Of a stretch of DNA of 64,000 nt, positions 10,965-22,502 are shown piece by piece; within the stretch, counting starts at the first letter, position 1; the number at the start of each line of letters is the position of its first letter. Both the position numbers and the translations under genes were made by a program. Under the pieces are notes generated by a model. The model searched no databases and was not told the origin of the DNA. It was given only the letters and a program-made list of their open reading frames with translations. Origin of the DNA: Deroplatys truncata. Taxonomy: Eukaryota; Arthropoda; Insecta; Mantodea; Mantidae. The stretch lies in contig CM060984.1 in assembly GCA_030765065.1 (NCBI GenBank), forward strand, positions 106,497,488-106,561,487, read 5' to 3'.

Positions 10965-13110
10965 TTGTTATACTCTACTAGCTGAAATACTCGGCATTAC
11001 CCGTGGTTTGACAGCTTATGCCTACAACATTTAGCCTTAGGTTGCACTTAGCCGATAGCCTTGCTTTTGTTTGCAGACATTTAAAGACCATTATACAACA
11101 TACTTAACCAAAAGTTAATTAAAACTCTCAGGACTCTATAAAGGTCAAAAATTAAAAATATTGAGAAAGTACTATCCAAAAGCACAACAAATGCTACAGT
11201 TTGTAATGATGATTTCTCGTGAATGCAGCTGAGGGACTTCCACGTTGTTACATTTGGGATTTCTCGTCATTACTTTACAGCAAAAATTTGGGTTGAGAAG
11301 AAATAATATAATTTTAAGAAACATCAGCATAACCTTGTTTAATTTCAGTAACCGACATACACAAGACTGCTAAGAAAACACACAAAAGACAAAATAAAAT
11401 AAAGGCCGAAATTAATACACATAAAAGAAAAGAAGAATAGTAATGAGAATTAGTACTTCGACTGGTTTGATGCTGCTGTTGCTATCCATGCCCACTGTCA
11501 TTTTTATGTCACTCAGTTTTTGTTTTTTGCTGATAAAAGCAATACAAATTTCTGAAGAAGATGGCCATTGTTTCACGTATGGGAGCCAATTTGAAGAATG
11601 TATTGTCTTTACGTTGTTGTATCGTATTTCAACTGTTGGGGAGCCGAGCTTGTAGTAGTTGCAATCGGACGTATAGTAAACAGTTTCCGGTAGCCTTCGC
11701 CCCAAATATACTTTCATGTGGCCTTTGCCCCAAGTTTAAAAAAATATTAACTTTGTAATTAAACTGTTTCTTTAAATATTAAATATTTATGTTTGCCTTG
11801 GCTGCGTCAGTACTTGTTAGAGACACGGATATCTTGGCAGGGCGTGATGCGACTAAGAATGTAGGTTTACACAGATTATAAGTTTTAATTCACTCCTTTT
11901 TTATTAATCATTGATACAAATTAAATAGCACTTCACTGATATAGAGAGCTGTGAGATTCTTTTATTTAATACTTGCACTTTTTAACAAGTATACTATTTT
12001 CGTCTCACATGAATACGTAATTAATTTCTCGAGGACACATCTCGCGTCTGGTTATGGTCACTGTCTACAGGCAACACGTCTGGTTATGATCACTGTTTGG
12101 AGGCAACTGAATTGATTTCAACCATCTAAACTAGTAAATTTCTGTATTTCAAATCTCTGAATGGCTAATCCTAGTCCATTAGAATAGCTTCATTTAACTA
12201 AAGCTTTTTCTGGTTGTTGATTGGCTATTTTATAAACTGTCACTAAAGTTACATTATTGTTACTCCAAGAATCACAAGTAGTACTGTTAAACTTTCTTAC
12301 TCATTATTGACTCAAGTTTATCTCATTGTTAGCAACTTTTAACCTATTTCTCACAGCTCCTACATTATTAAATTACCTAATGCATTCACATAACATTATT
12401 GAACATGTTTACAATAGTATAAGCATATGCAATGACAGTTACATACATTTTACAAATTATTACATACACATATTGCTTCCAGGTGGGCTGTTATTGAATT
12501 TACATATTAAATAACCAGACTGAAATCATTTAAGTGTTAAAAATACTGCCTCAATTCCCATAGAGAAAGAAATCCGCTTCTTACAAAAAATCTGAAACTA
12601 CAAATTATAACGTGAGAATATCCGATCATCGGATTGTGATCACAGAAACTAACTTGTTTATTACTCCTACGTTGGTAATGTTTGAGCACCATAGAGACTT
12701 CTGTAGTGAATGCGATTATTTTGAATGCCTTTGTATTATTTTATATCTATATACAATAAATAATCATATGAAGATAAAGAAGTGACATTTTATCTGGTTT
12801 GATGCTGTGCCTATTTTCATAGGTGGGATAGCTGTTGTAATTATTTATTTGAATGTTTTATTACTCTATGATCAATTTCAGAGAGGAGATTAATAAGTAT
12901 GTGAGCTCGTTCGATTATGGTTGAGAAATACAAAGATGGTCTTGCAAGCTTTTGTAGCCATAAAAAATTAAATAACTGTATGAAATGGGGCCTAATTTCG
13001 AATTCTAAGCTAGAATTTTCGCCTTGTGTCAAAGTTATCTGTGCCAAGTTTGGTCGAAATCGGTACAACTGTGTAGAAGCCTCTAAGGAACACACACATT
13101 CATGTATTAT
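10965..13110 (+). repeat. Possible old interspersed element, split by family A
   Basis: At 10975 the sequence CTACTAGCTGAAATACTCGG resembles a common insect repeat end (actagctgaaataccCGGC type). At about 13042-13100 the phrase GTGCCAAGTTTGGTCGAAAT followed by CGG, ACAACTG and GTAGAAGCC resembles the opposite end of such repeats. If both belong together, family A copy 3 (11570-12552) sits inside it. The middle is too decayed to join them with confidence. Confidence 0.3.
11570..12552 (-). repeat. Dispersed repeat family A, copy 3
   Basis: Minus-strand copy with the long form of the degenerate unit block (11570-11750: GGGAGCCAATTTGAAGAATG, then GGGGAGCCGAGCTTGTAGTA, then the CGCCCCAAAT unit). 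CCAAT motifs lie near 12170-12230 and the TGAGGCAG start ends the copy at 12552. Short frames on both strands (for example 11443-11655) are only translations of the unit block. Confidence 0.8.
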
Positions 13111-13827
13111 ATCCTATTTCAAAATACCAGGTGATTATAATTAAAGTGACAGTGTTAAATGTAGCACATGTAATCATCACAAGAGTCTGAAACTTCGTAG
13201 CTAAATAAGTAATGCGCTTGCGAATTATACCAAAAATGTGTATATTATATTTAATTTCTCTGTTGCCAAGTTTTTCTTTACGTTTTCATTTTATTATCTG
13301 GTATAACATATAACATTAAACCGATAGTGCTATTATTTCAGCTGACATTTATTTATGGCAGTGGTAGAGCAGTAGAATGAAAAACAGCACTTAAAAGGGT
13401 AACCTTCCGTGAGGTTGTTATTCCAAGTCCGAAGGTCATCGCTAGCATACTGGCAGTGGCTGCTGTGGGCTGCCCTAGTGAGCCAAGCCAGTACATGCCT
13501 AATACAAACGAGCACATCCGGCATGCTGTGCCAGTGTATGCAGTATCACTCCTCAATGCCGGAGTTTCGTGCAGCGGTACATCAATGGGATTTATATTGG
13601 AATCGTGATGCAGTGGTCACTTGCAACATATCTGAAAAATAACTGAATTATGTGAAAAAAGTTTTCGAACTGAGTGGCCGTAGTGCACAGGGCTTCCTCT
13701 GTATCTTCCTAGACGTTTTGTCTACGCTACGCTAGACATCTTCAGTGGTGCGCTCGACATAATTATCTCGGTATATCGCCAGTGACAATCTCCATTTCTG
13801 AGAAGATGGAGAACGTCCAGTGGAGCA
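13111..13827. other. Unidentified moderately GC-rich stretch
   Basis: 13330-13760 is less AT-rich than its neighbours and has overlapping short frames on both strands (63-77 codons), none with a motif I know. A partial palindrome (GTCTACGCTACGCTAGAC) lies near 13720. I see no splice or promoter signal that supports an exon. Confidence 0.35.
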
Positions 13828-14850
13828 TGGGACAGTATTTTTAACACTTAAATAATTTCAGTCTAATTATATAATATAAATTCAATAGCAGCCCGCCTTA
13901 AAGCAATATGTGTATGTAACAATATATAAAAGGTGTATATTACAGTCATTGTATATGTTTATATTATTCTATCCATGTGCAATAATGTTTTATAAATGTA
14001 TTACGTAATTTAATAATGTAGGAGCTGTGAGGATAATAGGTTAAAAGTTGCTAACAATGAGTTAACAATGAGGTAACCTTGAGGCAATAATTAATTTAAA
14101 AGTTTAAATGCTACTAGTCATTATTGGTGCAACAATAATGTAATTTTAGTGACAGTTTATAAAATAGCCAACCAACAACCAGAAAAAGCTTTAGTTAAAT
14201 GAAGGTATTCTGTTGGATTAGGATTAGCCAATCAGAAACTGAAAAACAGAAAATTTTACAAATTCAGAAGTCAGTTTGCTGCAGACAGCGTTACTAACCA
14301 TACCAAAAAGTGTCCTCAAGAAATTTAATACGTATTTGTGCGAGACGAAAAATAAGTTTCCGTGTTAAAAAGTGTAATTAATTAATAAAAAGAATCTCAC
14401 AGCTCTCTATATCAGTGTAGTGTTATTTAAATCCTATCAAGTATTAATAAAAGGTGAAGTAAAATTATAATCTGTGTAAGCCTACATTCTTGTCCCTTCA
14501 CAACCCTGCCAAGCTATCCATGTCTCTAAAATAAATACTGACGCAGCCGAGGCAAACATAAATATTAAATATTTAAAGCAACTCTTTAATTACAAAGTTA
14601 ATATTTTTTTAAACTTGGGACAAAAGCCACCTGAAAGTACACTTGGGGCGAAGGCTACCGGAAACTGTTTACTAAACGTGCGGTTGCAACTACTACAAGT
14701 TCGGCTCCCCAACAGTTGAAATATAATACAACTCCTGCAATACAAACTACTTAAAATTGACGCCCAAAGCGTGGTAAAAATAACGTAACAAACCATCTTC
14801 TTCAAATTGGCGTCCATACGTGCAGTTAATAAAACACATTCTTCAATCAC
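13828..14850 (+). repeat. Dispersed repeat family A, copy 4
   Basis: Plus-strand copy with the long unit block (14635-14845), including GGCTCCCCAACAGTTGAAAT, TTGACGCCCAAAGCGTGG and TTGGCGTCCATACGTG as successive degenerate units. It faces copy 3, so the TGAGGCAG ends of the two copies are inward, about 1.3 kb apart. The 99-codon frame on the minus strand (14590-14889) is a reading of the unit block, not a gene. Confidence 0.8.
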
Positions 14851-16480
14851 GGCCATATAACTTTTCGTTTTATTGCCACGCCGTGACATTTTTACTTATT
14901 GACCTTAAAAAGAAAGTATTTAATATTTAAAAAATTAAAGATAAAAGTAAAAATCCATTTTACTTGCACTACCCTCCCCAAAACGGATCCACTGCCCTTC
15001 TTACATTCTTTAATCAAACCCACTCATTGTTACTGTGTCTTAAGGGATTTCATTCGTGTGCTGCATCAAATTTAAAACCATAATTTTCAAATATGTACCG
15101 GAGCTTTATAAACATCGCCTAAGATTAGTTATGTGGGTAGTTTACTCACTTCACTTATATCTGATTTCTTCACTATCTTGTAAGTACCATATTCAAATAC
15201 CCATTAGTTTCTAACTTTCTCTTTAAAGTCTATAACGTCAAGTTATATGAAATTTTAAATAATTAGCATATTTATGTTCAGTGTCAACTACTTTTAACAA
15301 AACCCTTTTCTATATTCATCAACATTAAATCTGGCCTCAAACTTACTAATTATCTATATTCGATGAAACAGATATGATATTGTTAGGAAATTAAAACGGG
15401 CGTGTATTCCTTGTGTATGGAAAATCCCTTTAGCGCTCGATTCCGTCGCTTTGAATTTTTGTGGCGTATTCAGAGCAGCTCCCCTTTCCCATTCTCCCTC
15501 ATTAAATCCGTTGTTGAAAGAAGAGCTGATCTCTACTTACATGAAAAAGTCACGCGGAACTTCTCGCTTGATAATCTCGTGAAAAAGCGTTTAAAAGAGA
15601 AGAGGGAAAAAGAAGAAACTCGCAGAAGACGATACTCGTGGCACAAATCACTTTCAATTTTATAATGAATGTCTTCAAATACGATAAGAGTTTAAATTCT
15701 ACCTGCCGGTGTTCACCCTCAGCGATGAAGCAATCCAGTTTGAGGCAGCGACATGCAAGATGAAGCCGGCAGTATCCGTAATTCCACATAGAACTGAAAT
15801 CAAGAAGTAGGCTTTATTATTAATTTTGTAAAATTATGATTAATAATTAATATTCTGACCATTAAGTACAATTAGTTCAAAACTCTACTTAGTCCGATTA
15901 AATTTGAGAATACTAGTAAAAACAATACATTTCTGATTGATGACCAGATGTATTTGAGTTACAAATACCAGCAGAAAGAAGCAAAAAGACATAACACACA
16001 AGAAATGTCAGTAGCTTAGTATTATTACTCAGAATTCCAAGTGATAAGACTAGAAAAGACAAAAAATAACCGAAGTAACACATAGATGATATACCAGCAA
16101 TTACCAATCCACAAGTATTTGTTGTATATTACATCACTCACATCAGATAAAGTTTAACCATCTAATAAAAATATGCAACAAACTTCATGGTTAGCTAAAA
16201 ACATTTAGTCCACATTAAATTTCTTCATTTCAGCAAGTTTTATCACCCTAACTGTTCCTGTGAGGTCCTCTTTAATCTCAGTAAATGTTATATAATTGGG
16301 AAACAATAAGAGCTATATAAACCATAACTGTACAAAAAATAGCTTATAAAATATTATTTGTAACCTTGTTTGCAGCGTTAGCCACATTTCCTTTGAGATA
16401 TCTCCTGTAATTCTTTTGAATTTTACAGTAAAAGAACAACTGAAAATTTATGTTTATTCTTTTATATGATCCCACGCAAA
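14851..16480. other. No recognisable gene; one basic open frame
   Basis: AT-rich. An 87-codon plus-strand frame at 15402-15665 ends in a strongly basic stretch (KKRLKEKREKEETRRRRY) and sits in slightly GC-richer DNA. It has no known domain, no upstream promoter signal that I can see and an opposing minus frame of similar length, so I do not call it a gene. Confidence 0.4.
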
Positions 16481-16631
16481 TATTATCAAGGCTCTTATAT
16501 TGTGTCGCAGCAACTATGGCCCAAGGTTATCGGAGGGTCGGCGCCAGCAGTTGGAGAGATAAAAGGAGATAAGCAGACACGGTAGCGCTCTCGCCCAGCG
16601 AAAACACCAGAGGGGCTATCAACAGAAAACT

Positions 16632-16750
16632 AGAACCTTCTGAAGTTTCCCTTCTCCCCGCCTCCAGAGGTTGTGTCAGAATACTTTAGAATGTTCTGTG
16701 GAAAACTTTCAGTGGCTATTTAAGCCAGTGTATTCGCGAGTGAGCAATTA
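16632..16750 (+). promoter_or_regulatory. Heat-shock-element and TATA-like promoter patch
   Basis: 16678-16697 reads AGAATACTTTAGAATGTTCT, four contiguous 5-bp units of which three fit nGAAn/nTTCn (GAA, CTT, GAA, TTC; the second is imperfect). A second, weaker cluster, AGAACCTTCT, is at 16632-16641. A TATA-like TATTTAAG lies at 16717-16724, followed by CCAGTGTATTCGCGAGTGAG where a start site would fall. An ATG at 16751 opens only 17 codons before a stop at the edge of a family C element. The spacing is that of heat-shock promoters, but the same layout also occurs in LTRs; the patch starting near TGTCGCAGCAAC (about 16501) could be a solo LTR. Confidence 0.45.
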
Positions 16751-16779
16751 ATGAAAACAAAGGTGCCCATTCCCTTAAT

Positions 16780-17345
16780 CGCCATAGTGTTTTTTCCTCT
16801 GTAATGTTTGCGCCTTCAGGTAACCAACCATTCCTTCCAGCGGTATCAGTTCTCTATGTAATAGTCTGAAATATAATACAAGGACGTACAATCTAATCGA
16901 TGAATTATATTTTAAACCTCTGTGGAATAAAAGGGTAGTTCGGATACCACCTTTATGAAAGAGTTTCGCTACGATTACCACAAAAGGAAAGGCTAAACCA
17001 ATTACGAATAATTTGTCTTCTAGAGGAAGAGGTGAAAGAATTATTTGCATGTGTGGTAAACTCAGCGACAGCTACGACATTTACATGCTTCCATCAACGA
17101 CATAGAGATGAAGGTTACCCTTCGGTATCTCGGTCATGCTTTGGGGGTGGTACGGTACGCTGCCAATCCAGTGGCTAGAATTATGTTCGAAAAAGAGGGC
17201 GGGACTAGATTTTGTCACTACCAACATAACCAGCTGCGTTCCATTATGGGCCACATTTTATGCAGGCCAGTGTACGTCTGGTGCGTCAAAAGGTGCTGTT
17301 CTCCGAGCGAGGTTTTGACGAATGCGGTTACGTACAGTTACGTCT
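16780..17345 (+). mobile_element. Family C element (MITE-like), copy 1
   Basis: Family C is ~0.6 kb with GGTATCAGTTCTCTATGT, GAGTTTCGCTACGATT and ACAGCTACGACATTTACAT inside and an end reading TTCCATTATGGGCCACATTT plus a CAGTGTACGT box (17242-17278). Other copies: 41895-42190 (part), 48310-48940, 60085-60745. In the last, both ends carry ACTTTCTCTAC-like and GTACACTGA/GTACATAAAA boxes in inverted orientation, so it looks like a DNA transposon derivative with inverted ends. It has no coding capacity; the 85-codon frame at 17108 crosses it by chance. Confidence 0.6.
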
Positions 17346-17514
17346 ACTATTGTAGGAGAGTTTAGAGAAGTCTTATGTTCAACTACCCAGCGAATGAACC
17401 GTCCGGAAAAAGAGGCTACGTCATGCATATTTCATTACACCGGTATGATAGTAAACACTAAGTGAAGTGACACTAAAAGTGGCTGCGAGAACTTAGTGAA
17501 AGTGGTAGTTAAAA

Positions 17515-18160
17515 ACTGCACAACATTACAATATATGTGTGAGTGAATTGTATATGTGTATGCGAACAGCATAACTCAAAAATGAAATTTCGTTCGTCAT
17601 CCAAAGATGCATAACATTTTCAAGTAAATTACTCCCATTTCAACTTACCTTAAACTCCTTATTTTTCATTTACTCAAAAATGGCATCATTTTGAAAATAC
17701 CATTTTTAAAATATATGTGTTTATCAAATTTTCTGCAAAAGGCTCTTAAGTATTTATTCTAAACACAATCTTAAATAAAGCACGAATAATAAGCGAAAAA
17801 AGACAAATCAGCAAAACATACTAATGAAGTTTATATAATTTTGTATAATTGGAAGACCATAAAAGATAGACGAACTTATTGCATGAAAAATATAGATCCC
17901 GTCAACTTATGTCAACTACTTTTTTTCTTTCTTTTTTTATACATTTTTATTGCTGAAATTAACAACCTTGTGTTTCTCGTGAGATGTATAGAGTATGGAA
18001 CTTCATATCAAGCTTAAATGTTCGATTATCGCTTTATACCTCTGTATTCCCCTTGTACCTATAACGAAACCCTTTATGATTTTGTAGGAATAGCTGTGAA
18101 AGTGACAAAAATGATAGACAGTGGGTACAGATAGTCTTATGAATGAAACTAATCCAATTT
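17515..18160 (+). mobile_element. Family B element, decayed
   Basis: Recognisable by GAACAGCATAACTCAAAAAT (17564), ATGCATAACATTTTCAAG, CTCAAAAATGGC (17673) and CCTTGTACCTATAACGAAAC near 18050. Both ends are eroded and the TG tract is reduced to a few repeats (17531-17560). Confidence 0.6.
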
Positions 18161-18391
18161 TGAGCACTAGACCGTCGCCCCAAATTCTATGTACTTGCGT
18201 ACCTATAACAAAATGAAACAGCTTTTGTGAATATGTGTAATTTACAGAACATACGTCGAAAAATGCTTTTGTTAGAATAAATTTTAGATATGCCTACGGA
18301 AATGCACCATAATTGGTATAGAAAGGTTTGTGATTAATACACCTCTAATCTTATATTCTATCATAAACTAAAGAGTTAGCACCGTAGACCT
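18161..18391. other. No recognisable feature
   Basis: Short AT-rich spacer between a decayed B copy and a SINE. Confidence 0.4.
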
Positions 18392-18785
18392 TTATGGCGC
18401 CCTTACATGGGTATATTCTACGTCTTGGTCGTAAGATTGACAACCGCCCGCTTCCCACCAAGGCGGCCGGGTTCGATCCTAGGGACCTTCATGTGGACAT
18501 GTGGTGGATGAAGCAGGTCTGGCTGAGTTTTCTTCGGTTTCTCCACCGTTCATTCCACCAATTGCTCCATAATCACTTTTTGTTTCATCCATTTCGCCTT
18601 CATTTCATATCATCTTCTTTCCTCACTCTTATAAAGAAAGGGCCGATTTCCCGTTCCGGACTCTTTTTTCTTTGATTCAACGTTCGTCTGCTCCTGTACA
18701 GGCTTCTGATCCTAGGCGTGGTTATAAGTCCTAAGGGATGTAACCCCTCATACGAGGAGGGTAATTCGACTAAGTAAGTAATGTT
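18392..18785 (+). mobile_element. tRNA-derived SINE, family S1, copy 1
   Basis: tRNA-like head with an A-box remnant (TTGGTCGTAAGATTG, near 18424) and a B box GGGTTCGATCC (18470-18480). The body is GGGACCTTCATGTGGACATG, TTTTCTTCGG and CATTCCACCAATTGCTCCAT; the tail region is TAAGTCCTAAGGGATGTAA and ends TAAGTAAGTAATG. It aligns along its length with the better preserved copy at 23885-24266. The 93-codon frame beginning at 18394 is the SINE itself. Confidence 0.8.
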
Positions 18786-19261
18786 GAAAGCATCCCAACT
18801 ACGACATCTTAATCGATATTATGCAAGCCAAAGTTTAATTCGAATTCATTCCAATTTCTTGCCCAGATAAATTCCCCTAAATCTCAATTTCAAAGTTGCA
18901 GTTTTCCCATTATCCAACAATGTTTTACAGTGGAACAAATTCCCTCAAAGGCATCAATTGAAAACGCCACAGTCAGAACATTCCTTATACATTATTCTAT
19001 TTAAACATAAGCAATTCTGCTATTCCATTTAATTATGTGTACATCAGGATAAACGTGTTCTAATGAATCGTTTCAAAATAGACAATACGTGCTTAGGTCA
19101 ATGTAAGATACAAATAGGGCTCATTTATATTGCAAGTCAAAATGTGTTGTTGATGAACCTTTGTATACATTCTGTGCCATACATACAACAGTTAATCCAG
19201 AATTAGCATTTCTATATGGCTCCAATAACTTCCGTGAGGCAACAAAGTTATTATAATTATA
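18786..19261. other. No recognisable feature
   Basis: AT-rich spacer without long frames or known motifs. Confidence 0.45.
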
Positions 19262-19690
19262 ATAATATCTGAACAGCACAATTAAAAAACGAAATGTCGA
19301 TTAAATACCACATTAAAGTTCATCTTTAAATGATGGAATAGGAATACTTTCAAGAAAATTTGCATCCAAAACTACTCCTTACGTGGTATATTTTTCGTTA
19401 ATTTTTAGTTTCTCAAAACTGGCTCTGAAAACGTTGATTAATATATCTAGCATATATTTAAGATATATGCATGATCAATAAAATCGTTCCTTGAAATTTC
19501 CGAGAATGTCTGCAGTCCTCTTCATTCTGAGCTAATTTCGTGGAACTGGAAAACCATTTAGATACAATTAACATACACTATTTATATCAAATACGTTTTC
19601 TTGTGACGTTAAACATTTCCCAAATTGAAATTTCCGTACTTTTATAATACATGTTTTAAAGTGGTAAGTCGCAATTCGTTTCTTTCTCGC
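19262..19690 (+). mobile_element. Family B fragment
   Basis: Body segment only: GAACAGCACAATTAAAAAAC, TTTCAAGAAAATTTGCATCC, CTACTCCTTACGTGG and TCTCAAAACTGGCTCTG. Both ends are missing. Confidence 0.6.
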
Positions 19691-20278
19691 GGTGTTATGT
19701 CAGGAGTATGCTATTGTTCATTGACCTTCTAAGACTAAGTTTGAAACCAAGTATTACCCATATCATAGAAAAAAATGCAATTTCTATGGCTTGAAAAAGT
19801 TTTATGACCGCTCAGGTAATAGAATTAAGCCGCTAATACGACTGCCATTCCGTTAAAACATCAAAAGTCCTTCCATTTCTGTGACAATCACTTCCTCCAG
19901 TGTCTCGGGAGCAGTTTAATGCACAAATGCCTGTAATGTTGAGCACTGTATCTATTAGCGTCCGGTTCTTATGAAACATGATTAAATGGCTATGCCCTCT
20001 TTCGGTGCGTATGGTTTTGACATACATCAGCAGTGGCAAAACTTTCTCCACTGGTGTGCCAATCAAAGTCAACTTTATCATTTTCAACTGTCTAGTGTGC
20101 CACCTGTCATCTTCCTTTAAAACAGTCGTCATGAAATCTTGCACCGACTTTCAGATTTTAAATTAAATTTTCAGTAAAATCGATTGCTTTTGTTTCATAC
20201 TGTCCGGAATTTCATCCGTCTCCAACTCAGTACGAGAAATTGAACTTTTCCGTGCACTAACTTTCCGTACTTTAATAC
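19691..20278 (-). other. Unidentified 103-codon frame in spacer
   Basis: A minus-strand frame at 19833-20144 runs 103 codons (start MQDFMTTVLKEDD). It may be a decayed piece of a mobile-element protein, but I do not recognise a domain, and no neighbouring exon or promoter supports it. Confidence 0.25.
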
Positions 20279-20288
20279 CAACCTTTTA

Positions 20289-20583
20289 CTATTAGGATAG
20301 GATAGAATAGGATCTGGCTGGTGCAGCCGGCCTTCTTCCCCCGCTTAGGTTTACACATCCCCTGGGGTCCGGAACCCGAGACTGCCCTGGAAGAGACCAA
20401 GCGGATGAAGGGTGAAGTGAAATGAGAATGGAGGTAAAATTGAGGGGCAGAAAATTCGGGGAATGTAATGATCCCTCCCAGCATTCGCCTGGCGACCCGA
20501 GGGAATCTCCGAAAAAACCCATGGGTCAGGAAGGTCTGTCACGGGAATCGAACCCACGGCCTCCCGAATGCAGGCCACATACG
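20289..20583 (-). mobile_element. tRNA-derived SINE, family S2
   Basis: Minus-strand reading: GGCCTGCATTCGGGAGGCC, then the B box GGGTTCGATTCCC (about 20553-20541), a GC-rich body (CTTCCTGACCCATGGG, GGGAGGGATCATTACATT, GGGGATGTGTAAACC) and a TATCC/TCCTA simple tail at 20289-20313. The A box is missing or eroded at the 5' end. Exact direct repeats CAACCTTTTA at 20279-20288 and 20584-20593 bound it, showing retroposition. Three overlapping minus frames here are readings of the GC-rich body. Confidence 0.85.
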
Positions 20584-20593
20584 CAACCTTTTA

Positions 20594-21699
20594 GTATTCC
20601 CTTCCACTATTTAATCAACAACTGAAGCATATGAACTGCGTCCATGTCCAACATATTATGCAGTATAATATTTAACTATTATATAAAGTACTTTGACATA
20701 TAAAACAAAATTTTATACGTAACTGAAGAAAAATGGTTTTTTTCGGACTCGTTTCGATAAACATCTTACTCGTCCTGAAAAAGCTCACTTTCGTACGAAG
20801 TTACGTAACGTTCTATAATGTTCTATATCGCGAATGTATGGATTTAAATTTTTATCTGAATTTAATGAAATTTAATTAAAAATTTATACATATTTTGCTT
20901 TAAAGATGATAGGAAGTTTCGAAAACATTTATAACGGTAGTTTATGCAACTCGTGATTAATCTTGATTATGGCATGAGTGAAGTTTTGTCGCACTAACGA
21001 CAGTTACAGCGACAGTTTTCATGAAGGTCATATTAGATTATCTACGAGTTGGATACAATATTTTATGCAATCTCAGCATTATAAATTTCGGGTAATAAAT
21101 CTTGAAATAATTCCGCATCCATAGCATAAAAAAACGAGAGCATCTTCGTACTTCATATGTTCGTAAATGAGACGCTAGCTTCTCACTTGCATTGTTATTA
21201 CCTGGCATGTTGAACCGATAAGCAACTTGCACGTATTCCATTCCTGACAGAGAAGTGAGCGAGTGTTACGGACTATGACGTAGCCTATTATTAGCATAGT
21301 ATGTTAAATAATTGTAAATTCAGATTTTAATGATTCTATTAATAATCTACAAAGGTTTTTTCATCTTCTTCGTTGTTCATAGAAAAGAATAGCACTAAAT
21401 GGTTTCGTCGTCTCTCTATAAGCAACGGCAACTTGGAATACCAGTATTATGTTCTTGCTATATAAAATACGTCATTACTATAGGGAATGTCATTATTATT
21501 GTCACGTGCCATAATGAGCCAATTATGCATGATGTTGAATACAGTAACAGGCTGTTTATAATAATAGGATTGCATTATTTTATGTATATGTAAAAAATAT
21601 ATAAAAGTTGTTGATAGGGTCTTACTAGCCAAGCGTTCCGTTACACAATTTGTGTATTATTTTATTTCTGCTGAAATTAAAATATTCTTGTTACTTTCC
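20594..21699. other. No recognisable feature
   Basis: AT-rich spacer; short frames only (60-67 codons), no motifs seen. Confidence 0.5.
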
Positions 21700-22040
21700 C
21701 CACTGCTTAATTATAGCAATAGAAGTAGTATTATATTCCACCCAAAATTGAGATTTTTCCGGAAATGCATGTTTTGACGTCTCTCGGGTCCAACAACAAA
21801 GCTCCCGAGTCCAGCTATTTTAGAAAATATTTCCGTTGTATGCATAAACACTATAACTCGAAAACAAAATGCCGGATAGATGCCAATCTTTGCATTTAAG
21901 TTCAGTATGTTGCAGGGACGCGACAAAAAAAACCTCTGCACCCCAAACTGTCCTTTACATTGAAAATACTTTCTTATTTTGGATTTTCTCGAAAATGTCT
22001 AACAGTATCGACTAACGTCTCATATCTTTAAGCTATTTTC
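21700..22040 (+). mobile_element. Family B fragment
   Basis: First half of a body: AGTATTATATTCCACCCAAA (21727), GAGATTTTTCCGGAAATGCA, CACTATAACTCGAAAAC and CTGTCCTTTACATTGAAAA. No TG tract and no terminal unit. Confidence 0.6.
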
Positions 22041-22254
22041 ATAGTTTCTTACGTAACACTGTTTGAGAGACAAAGTAAGGGATGTGAAAGGCAAGGTAGG
22101 CTTTGCGCATTATAATAACGTGGTTAAAAAGCACAACGTGCTTCTCTTGCTCCACTAGTCCTTCTCTATCATTAATTTTTCCTTTTTCCTTGGCTTACAT
22201 ATGATGTACTTCTCACTGAGCACACTTCTTGGAGCCTGGAATAAGAATATTCTT

Positions 22255-22489
22255 GACAATCATCTTGTTTCATACACGTTTTGCGTAGGCCAAAGTTGGA
22301 AAGGTAAAATCGCATTGCAAAATGCAACACCATTACTGAGATTTCAACCTCCGAGCTTCGGCTTCCGCGTCGTTTCTCTAACCAATTGAGCTACCATGGC
22401 AACATGCCGGTCCATTAAATTCCCCAGCTGGCATATATGGTTCAAACCCCGACTATAGTATTCTATTTTTCAGTCTGATTCTACCTATC
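22255..22489 (-). mobile_element. tRNA-derived SINE, composite family S0, copy 2
   Basis: Reversed head (CTAACCAATTGAGCTACCATG, an A-box complement, near 22378) is joined to a plus-strand 3' half (GGTTCAAACCCC B box at 22439-22450, then TTTTTCAGTCTGATTCTACC). Direct repeats TAAGAATATTCTT at 22242-22254 and 22490-22502 flank it; these are largely palindromic, so they are slightly weaker evidence than usual. Layout matches the copy at 789-1258. Confidence 0.7.
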
Positions 22490-22502
22490 TAAGAATATTC
22501 TT

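Noticed and set aside
12326-12514. Small conserved frame also present at 27440 and 55596
   Set aside because: Shared only because all three are family A copies.
14590-14889. 99-codon minus frame with Cys residues, also seen at 11561 and 56135
   Set aside because: Lies within the degenerate unit block of family A; frames differ between copies and stops are scattered.
18394-18675. 93-codon plus frame
   Set aside because: Entirely inside an S1 SINE.
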